DNA from: CAYMLQ01 sp964390795
GTDB lineage: Bacteria; Verrucomicrobiota; Kiritimatiellia; RFP12; UBA1067
Direction of reading: 5' to 3'
DNA length: 9,614 bases
NCBI GenBank assembly: GCA_964390795.1
Contig: CAYMLQ010000223.1
Location: 1 to 9,614, forward strand
Under the pieces are notes generated by a model. It made no database searches. It saw only the letters and a program-made list of their open reading frames with translations, and was not told the DNA's origin. The stretch's first letter is position 1, and each line of letters starts with the position of its first letter. Of this stretch, positions 5,607 through 9,614 are shown one piece after another. Both the position numbers and the translations under genes were made by a program.

Positions 5607-7046
5607 TCAGTTTGTACGGGCCACGAGTTTGGCCGCGTCGGACCACGCGACCTCGTGCGGCAGGCGGCGGGTTTTCGCCGCCAGGGCGGCCACGGCGCCG
5701 GCGGCTTCGCCTGTGGCGACGGAGTTGCCGGTGACGCGGTAGCTGGCGTGCGCGACGAAGTCGCCGCTGATGCAGCGGCCGGCCATCAGCAGCCCGTCCA
5801 CGTCCTTGGCGATCAGCGCGCGCAGGGGGATATCGTAGGGGAGCGCGCGCGCGACGCCGCCCCGCTCGATGGTTTCCTTCTTGTTCCTGTCCCTCGTCGC
5901 GGCGTGAATATCCACCCCGAAGGTCACGCGCGCGACCGCGTCCGCATGTCGCGAGCCGGCGACAAGGTCGGACTTGGCGACGGTGTAGCGGCCGCGGATG
6001 CGCCGCCCGTCGCGCACGCCGATCTGCTCGGCGGTGGCCACGAGCTGCAGCCCTTCCCAGACGCCGCCGAGGCTGCGCAGGGCGCGCGTCATGGCGTAGA
6101 CCTCCTTGCGGGCGCGGAGGGTGGCTGCGCTCATGGCTTCGGCGTCGAAGGGCTTCACGCCGTACTCGTGGTTGAACATGAGGAGCACGATGTTGTCTCG
6201 GACATGGAAGATCGTGGGCATGCCGTAAGAGGGGTCGATGCCTGCGCGCGTGAGTTCCGCCAGGTTGCGCCGGGTGGAGGCCACATGGCCTTTGAGGTCG
6301 TCGCCCGACAGGTAGTCCTTCAGCAGCGCGACATCGCGTACGGCGGCTAGCGCGTTGAGGGTCAGCGGCTGGCATTCGCCGTTCTCGGGGTTGCCGATAT
6401 CCCAGGCGCAGCCCGCCTGGGCGCCGAGGTCGCCATCGCCGGTCGCGTCGATGAAGACCGGGGCTTGCCACGCCTCTCGGCCCGCCGAAGACTCGGTGAC
6501 CACGGTGGTGAGACGGCGGCCCTCGCAGTGGGCGGCGACCGCGCGGGTGTGCAGACGGGTCTGGACGCCCGCTTCGCCGCAGAGTTCCTCCAGCAAGACT
6601 TTCATCTCCTCCGGCTCGTAGGCGAACATGGAGGCGTGACTTCCGTGCCGCGCGCCCCGCGCGTCGAGCTTCTGGGAAAGCTCGCGGGTGAGGCCGGGCT
6701 TGTTGAAATCAAAGATCCAGGTGAGCAGCCCGGCCGTCCAGACGCCGCCGAGGCAGCCGTGGACGTCGAAAAGGCGCGTGCGAGCCCCGGCGCGGGCGGC
6801 GGTGAGGGCTGCGGCTACGCCCGCAGGGCCCGCGCCGCAGACGATCACGTCGGCATCATCGCGCAGCGGCAGGGTGCGCGCGGCTTCGCTGAAACGGCCC
6901 TCCGCAGAAACGCCTGAAGCCGGCAGGCTCGAGCAGCCGGTGAGCTGGGGGAGGGTCGCCGCTGCGGCCGTCCCCACAAGGGTTGCTGTGAAGAAGTCGC
7001 GCCGCGTGACGCCAGAGAGGGGGACAGGCCGTTTGGCAGAGTTCAT
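5607..7046 (-). CDS. Tat-exported FAD-dependent oxidoreductase, probable lipoprotein
   Basis: This 479-residue flavoprotein is of the FAD_oxidored (PF12831-like) family, often found in carbohydrate-degrading PVC-group and Bacteroidota genomes and of mostly unknown substrate. The N-terminus has a twin-arginine motif (VTRRDFFTA, residues 13-21), a hydrophobic Ala-rich stretch and a lipobox LTGC with Cys38, so it is probably exported folded and lipid-anchored. The mature part starts with the dinucleotide-binding motif VIVCGAGPAGVAAA (67-80), followed by the family-typical GGVWTAGLLTW (100-110), an internal FIDATGDGDLGAQAGC block, and the C-terminal FAD-contact region MAGRCISGDFVAHASYR...TGNSVATGEAAG. 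The ATG has no clear Shine-Dalgarno; it sits just downstream of a near-consensus promoter, so the message may be almost leaderless. It lies between rlmN and the exported TIM-barrel gene, and probably works with the latter on a sugar, sugar acid or cyclitol. Confidence 0.88.
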   Translation of the reverse strand: MNSAKRPVPLSGVTRRDFFTATLVGTAAAATLPQLTGCSSLPASGVSAEGRFSEAARTLPLRDDADVIVCGAGPAGVAAALTAARAGARTRLFDVHGCLGGVWTAGLLTWIFDFNKPGLTRELSQKLDARGARHGSHASMFAYEPEEMKVLLEELCGEAGVQTRLHTRAVAAHCEGRRLTTVVTESSAGREAWQAPVFIDATGDGDLGAQAGCAWDIGNPENGECQPLTLNALAAVRDVALLKDYLSGDDLKGHVASTRRNLAELTRAGIDPSYGMPTIFHVRDNIVLLMFNHEYGVKPFDAEAMSAATLRARKEVYAMTRALRSLGGVWEGLQLVATAEQIGVRDGRRIRGRYTVAKSDLVAGSRHADAVARVTFGVDIHAATRDRNKKETIERGGVARALPYDIPLRALIAKDVDGLLMAGRCISGDFVAHASYRVTGNSVATGEAAGAVAALAAKTRRLPHEVAWSDAAKLVARTN

Positions 7047-7055
7047 GATGCCGCT

Positions 7056-7083
7056 ATTATGGAGGGCTCATCTTGGATGTCAA
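7056..7083 (-). promoter_or_regulatory. Strong sigma-70-type promoter for the FAD oxidoreductase gene
   Basis: On the minus strand a perfect TTGACA (7083 to 7078) is followed after 16 bases by CATAAT (7061 to 7056), a five-of-six match to the -10 consensus. The TGA stop codon of rlmN lies inside the -35 hexamer. Transcription would be expected to start about seven bases after the -10, which is only two to four bases before the oxidoreductase ATG at 7046. This is the best promoter match in the window. Confidence 0.6.
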
Positions 7084-8132
7084 ACCCCATTTGCAGAAAC
7101 GTGCGCGGCGAGCATGCCGCAGGCCGCCTGAATGTCCTTGCCGCCGCTGTAACGGCGGATCACTGGGGCCGCGAGATGCAGGCGAAGGGCATCGCGGAAG
7201 GCGTTGCGCTCGGCGTCGCCGGGTGGGGCAAATGCGCCTGTGGCGTCGTTGACGTCGATCAGGTCGATCTGCACGGGCAGGTCGCCGACCCACGCGCCCA
7301 ATTGCCGCGCATCCTCCTCGCCCGTGTTGAAGCCCGCGATCAGCGTCCAGGCCAGCGTGATCCGCCGGCCGGTCGCGGCGTGATAGTCGGCCAGCGCGGC
7401 GCGCAGCTCGTCCGAGGGGTGGGCCACCTCCACAGGCATGACGCTGCGGCGCTTGGCCGGGTCGGCGGAGGTGAGCGAGACCACGAGGCGAAAGGCGTGG
7501 CCCTCGCGCGTGAAGCGGCGGATGGCGGGGATGATGCCGACGGTGGAGAGGGTGATGGCCTTGGCGGAGATCGCCAGTCCCGACGGCTCCGAGAAAATCT
7601 GCGCCGCCTGGATGACCGCTTCGTAGTTCAACAACGGCTCGCCCATGCCCATAAATACCACGCCGCGCACGGGCAGCGCCGTGTCGCGCCGGATTTGGGC
7701 CACCTGCGCCACGATCTCCCACGTCTCGAGGTTGCGCGCGAAGCCCATGCGGCCCGTGGCGCAGAAGGCGCAGCCCATCGCGCAGCCGGCCTGCGTGCTG
7801 ACGCAGACGACCGCCTTGGGATCGTCCGGACGATGCACGAGCGGGATGAGCACGGTTTCAATGCGCGTTCCGTCAGGAGCTGCGAACAGATACTTGACGA
7901 AGCCGTCCACCGGAGACACGCGGCGGTCGGCGAGTGTGAGTTCAGGGATATGCAGGTGTTGCCGTACGCGCTCCAGCCACGAGGCTGAGATCGTCGTGTC
8001 GTCTTCCGGCCACACGCCGAGCCGCAGGGCCGAGGATTGGAGCCGCCTGGCGAGACGGGGCGTCATGCCGAGCGCGGCACAGCGTTCGGCAAGCTGCTGC
8101 GAGGTATAGGCGGTAAGGGGCACACGTGTCAT
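7080..8132 (-). CDS. rlmN: Dual-specificity RNA methyltransferase RlmN family (radical SAM)
   Basis: RlmN is a radical SAM enzyme that methylates C2 of A2503 in 23S rRNA (and A37 of some tRNAs), tuning peptidyl-transferase function. The protein is 350 residues from the ATG chosen here. The 4Fe-4S motif CAMGCAFC provides Cys117, Cys121 and Cys124. The upstream catalytic Cys110 lies in VVCVSTQAGC, and the C-terminal Cys338 in AACGML corresponds to the methyl-carrying Cys of E. coli RlmN (Cys355), so both cysteines that separate RlmN/Cfr from other radical SAM enzymes are present. VFMGMGEPLLNY is the SAM-binding GEP-type motif. A TTG 12 codons upstream (8168) is an alternative start; neither start has a clear Shine-Dalgarno, and the ATG gives the more usual N-terminus (MTRVPLTAYTSQQL). 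It is 50 bases downstream of the propeller-like gene and may be cotranscribed with it. Cfr is less likely given the ordinary RlmN context and sequence. Confidence 0.93.
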   Translation of the reverse strand: MTRVPLTAYTSQQLAERCAALGMTPRLARRLQSSALRLGVWPEDDTTISASWLERVRQHLHIPELTLADRRVSPVDGFVKYLFAAPDGTRIETVLIPLVHRPDDPKAVVCVSTQAGCAMGCAFCATGRMGFARNLETWEIVAQVAQIRRDTALPVRGVVFMGMGEPLLNYEAVIQAAQIFSEPSGLAISAKAITLSTVGIIPAIRRFTREGHAFRLVVSLTSADPAKRRSVMPVEVAHPSDELRAALADYHAATGRRITLAWTLIAGFNTGEEDARQLGAWVGDLPVQIDLIDVNDATGAFAPPGDAERNAFRDALRLHLAAPVIRRYSGGKDIQAACGMLAAHVSANGV

Positions 8133-8182
8133 GACGGAGAGCTTGCCGGAAGTGAGCGGAGGCGTCAAGGCTCAAGGGCTCA

Positions 8183-9271
8183 TCACTTGAACACGTCGGC
8201 GAACGGCACGCGGATGAAGCGCGGGACGTAGAGCGAGAGGTCGTTGAGCACGGTGCCCATATCGTTCGCGTTCGCGGCGTAGCTGATCGCAAGCGTGTCG
8301 TCCGTGCTGAACACGGGCTGGTGCTTGGCCGCGTAGCAGAAGATCCCGCGCGCACCGCTGGACTCGGGGCAGGCGTAGACCTCGGTCTTATCGGACCACG
8401 GCCCCCACGGGGTTTCCGCCGTGCGCGCGATGATTTTCGGCGAGAGGAACAGGTCGTGCGTAATCAGCAGGAAGCGCTTGCGGGCGGGAATGTAAGTGAC
8501 CGAGTACTCGGTGGCGACGCCGGGGCAGGAAGGCTCGGCTTCTTTGGCGCTTTCATGCCACGCGCTCTTCCCATAAAACCGCCAGGCCGCAAAATCGTCG
8601 AGCTGGCCTGCGGGGGCGCGGGCCACAAGCATGCTGCGCTGGAAGTCGAGGCCCTTGCCCTTGTTCTCCGTGTATCCGTACACGTAGATGTAGCCCCCGT
8701 GGGAGAGCGCTGAGGAACCCCAGAACAGGTGGGGCGCCCAGGCGGCGGGCAGGTCACGCCAGCGGGCGCGCCAGGCGGCGGGCGCGTCCTGCGGATTTTC
8801 GACTATGCCCAGGGCGGTGCCGAAGAGGGCGAAGCCGAAGGCGCCTCCGCCCCCCGCCTTCTCCACGCGCGCGGCGAAGAGGCCGAGGCGCTGACCGTCC
8901 CGGGCGCCAGCCCAGAGCCAGTACCAGCCGCGGCCGTCGGGCGGCGTGAAGGGCGTGGCAGCCTTGCCTTCCGCTCCGGCGGGGAAGAAAAAGCGCGCGG
9001 GGCCGGAGCCTTCGGTGACGCCGACCGAGTTGTTGATCATGCGCGGCTGGTCGCGGCGCCCGTCTTTGAGGACGCCGGTCCAGGTGTCGCTGAACAGCCA
9101 TGCCGTGCGGTCGCCGGGGAGCGCGACGGAGTAGATGCCGTCGGCGCCGAGCCAGCCGTTGCTGCTGGCGAAGCGCGCGTCGAGATCCGGCGCGGGGGTT
9201 GCGGCGGCCGCTGCGAGAGCGAAGCGGAAACACAGGGGTAGGCAAAAGAGTACGCGTCGAAGCAAGGACAC
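8183..9271 (-). CDS. Predicted secreted beta-propeller-like protein (DUF4185/DUF5005-like)
   Basis: From the GTG chosen here the product is 362 residues. It starts with a signal-peptide-like segment: basic RR at 5-6, then a hydrophobic core and Ala-rich cleavage region near residue 24 (AAAAATPAP). The mature part is rich in aromatic, Gly and Asp residues in a repeating-blade pattern, e.g. GWLGADGIYSVAL (about 39-51), AWLFSDTW (57-64), HGGYIYVYGY, EYSVTYIPARKRFLLIT, TAETPWGPWSDK and ISYAAN. Such spacing resembles five-bladed propeller glycosidase-like domains (DUF4185/DUF5005, GH43/GH32-like); I have not confirmed the family and no catalytic set is assigned. The frame stays open to 9529, but the extra 86 codons read through palindromic and TGGAAT repeats and look non-coding. 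AAGGA five bases before the GTG supports that start, and both elements lie inside a 22-base palindrome. A TTG two codons later is an alternative. A role in extracellular polysaccharide handling is inference from fold and neighbours. Confidence 0.72.
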   Translation of the reverse strand: MSLLRRVLFCLPLCFRFALAAAAATPAPDLDARFASSNGWLGADGIYSVALPGDRTAWLFSDTWTGVLKDGRRDQPRMINNSVGVTEGSGPARFFFPAGAEGKAATPFTPPDGRGWYWLWAGARDGQRLGLFAARVEKAGGGGAFGFALFGTALGIVENPQDAPAAWRARWRDLPAAWAPHLFWGSSALSHGGYIYVYGYTENKGKGLDFQRSMLVARAPAGQLDDFAAWRFYGKSAWHESAKEAEPSCPGVATEYSVTYIPARKRFLLITHDLFLSPKIIARTAETPWGPWSDKTEVYACPESSGARGIFCYAAKHQPVFSTDDTLAISYAANANDMGTVLNDLSLYVPRFIRVPFADVFK

Positions 9272-9283
9272 GCGTGTCCTTGC
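9262..9283. repeat. 22-base perfect palindrome, GGACA-N4-TGTCC type
   Basis: Bases 9262-9283 form a perfect palindrome centred on GGACACGCGTGTCC. Its core follows the same GGACA-N4-TGTCC plan as the hairpins at 9287-9312 and 9334-9359, so it is probably a diverged member of the same repeat family. On the minus strand it contains the AAGGA and GTG proposed as ribosome-binding site and start of the secreted propeller-like gene, so folding in RNA could hide them. Confidence 0.7.
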
Positions 9284-9286
9284 GGC

Positions 9287-9312
9287 GGGGACAAGAGTGT
9301 CCCCGCTCCCAG
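9287..9312. repeat. REP-like palindromic repeat, copy 1
   Basis: The core GGGGACAAGAGTGTCCCC forms a seven-base-pair hairpin with an AGAG loop and is followed by GCTCCCAG. The 26-base unit recurs at 9334-9359 with a single difference. Interspersed short palindromes of this type usually occur outside genes in many copies per genome, which argues that the open frame crossing them is not coding. Confidence 0.75.
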
Positions 9313-9333
9313 AGACCTGCACGAAATCGGGCC

Positions 9334-9359
9334 GGGGACAAGAGTGTCCCCTCTCCCAG
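9334..9359. repeat. REP-like palindromic repeat, copy 2
   Basis: This unit matches copy 1 at 25 of 26 positions (TCTCCCAG in place of GCTCCCAG after the hairpin). The two copies are offset by 47 bases and are in the same orientation. The 21-base spacer between them (9313-9333) is not itself repeated within the window. Confidence 0.75.
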
Positions 9360-9365
9360 GACCGA

Positions 9366-9386
9366 AAGGAATGTCCCCGCTCCCAG
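9366..9386. repeat. Truncated copy 3 of the REP-like repeat
   Basis: AAGGAATGTCCCCGCTCCCA and the following G correspond to the right half and tail of copy 1 (GTCCCCGCTCCCAG is identical). The left hairpin arm is missing, so this copy cannot fold like the others. It follows copy 2 by 27 bases, measured between the GTCCCC elements. Confidence 0.55.
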
Positions 9387-9443
9387 AGGATGCGTAGCCG
9401 TGCGGTTCGTTGGGTTGTTGGCCCAGTCATGATATGTCGGTCT

Positions 9444-9532
9444 GGAATTCTGGAATGTTGGAATGCTGGAGGAAGACAGCGCATCTCCCGTCCCAATCCC
9501 ACCATTCCACTGTTCCAATATTCCATCATTCC
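9444..9532. repeat. Imperfect long inverted repeat built of TGGAAT units
   Basis: The left arm (9444-9470) is a run of short direct repeats of the type TGGAATGnT. The right arm (9506-9532) is its imperfect inverse, CATTCC/TTCCA units, matching at about 21 of 27 positions, with a spacer of about 35 bases. In RNA it could form a long imperfect hairpin. It lies 27 bases beyond the stop codon of the unknown gene at the right edge, so it could act as a 3'-end structure, but no T-run marks it as a standard terminator. Confidence 0.55.
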
Positions 9533-9558
9533 TGTGATGTTATTGCTGGAGTTGTCCG

Positions 9559-9614
9559 CTACTCGTGCGCCTTGATCTCGTCCCAGATGCGGGTGTAGAG
9601 GGCGGTGGCGTCAC
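9559..9614 (-). CDS. C-terminal end of an unidentified protein (partial)
   Basis: On the minus strand the window edge enters an open frame reading DATALYTRIWDEIKAHE followed by TAG at 9559-9561. The composition (balanced charged and hydrophobic residues, amphipathic helix pattern, GC-rich third positions) looks like the last helix of a real cytoplasmic or periplasmic protein. The repeat-rich non-coding spacer begins shortly after its stop, as expected at a gene end. Only 17 residues are visible, so no family or function can be given. Confidence 0.55.
   Translation of the reverse strand, partial: DATALYTRIWDEIKAHE

Noticed and set aside
5598..6350. Plus-strand open frame opposite the FAD oxidoreductase gene
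   Set aside because: The opposite strand carries the full set of FAD-binding motifs and a Tat signal, while this frame has no domain resemblance.
9262..9386. CRISPR array
   Set aside because: Units are palindromic, unequally spaced (47 and 27 bases) and include a truncated copy, with no regular unique spacers and no cas genes.
9272..9529. N-terminal extension of the propeller-like protein by up to 86 residues
   Set aside because: The frame is open, but it reads through REP-like palindromes and TGGAAT repeats, giving repeated WERGHS-type peptides, and it would place the signal peptide in the middle of the protein.

Overview
This is a gene-dense, high-GC bacterial window with eight largely intact protein genes, one small membrane-protein gene (46 codons), and the last 17 codons of another gene entering from the right edge. 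Two secreted or exported redox/sugar-type enzymes carry twin-arginine (Tat) signals. A FucP-like sugar permease lies near a xylose-isomerase relative, and the rightmost intergenic region is rich in palindromic repeats. This mix is what I would expect from a free-living or gut carbohydrate degrader, possibly of the Verrucomicrobiota/Kiritimatiellota/Lentisphaerota/Planctomycetota group. That placement is inference only; there is no rRNA or other phylogenetic marker here beyond cmk and rlmN.

Layout, left to right. Bases 1-177 hold the end of an upstream transcription unit (strong rho-independent terminator at 72-101) and the leader of a plus-strand MFS sugar permease (178-1347), which has its own terminator at 1384-1420. 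Convergent to it is a minus-strand iPGM/alkaline-phosphatase-superfamily metallo-phosphohydrolase (1422-2315). A divergent intergenic region (2316-2530) separates that gene from plus-strand xylA (2531-3679), which ends in a textbook terminator (3704-3737). Everything from 3736 to the right edge is on the minus strand. Read in the direction of transcription (right to left), it is: end of an unknown gene (9559-9614), repeat-rich spacer, secreted beta-propeller-like protein (8183-9271), rlmN (7080-8132), Tat-lipoprotein FAD oxidoreductase (5607-7046), Tat sugar-isomerase/epimerase-like TIM barrel (4616-5458), cmk (3873-4556), and the small membrane protein overlapping cmk by 4 bases (3736-3876).

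Functional reading. The permease and xylA suggest pentose or other monosaccharide uptake and isomerisation. The exported FAD enzyme and exported TIM barrel are a plausible pair for oxidation and rearrangement of sugars or cyclitols outside the cytoplasm. rlmN and cmk are housekeeping genes embedded among these accessory genes. No CRISPR array, prophage, transposase, tRNA or rRNA was seen.

The most interesting points are: the xylose-isomerase relative has His where a near-invariant metal-ligand Asp is expected; a family of GGACA-N4-TGTCC hairpins in the right-hand spacer appears to supply the ribosome-binding site and start codon of the next gene; a near-consensus promoter would give the FAD oxidoreductase an almost leaderless mRNA; and a previously overlooked small membrane protein is translationally coupled to cmk. 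I do not see convincing evidence of a complete new multi-gene system.
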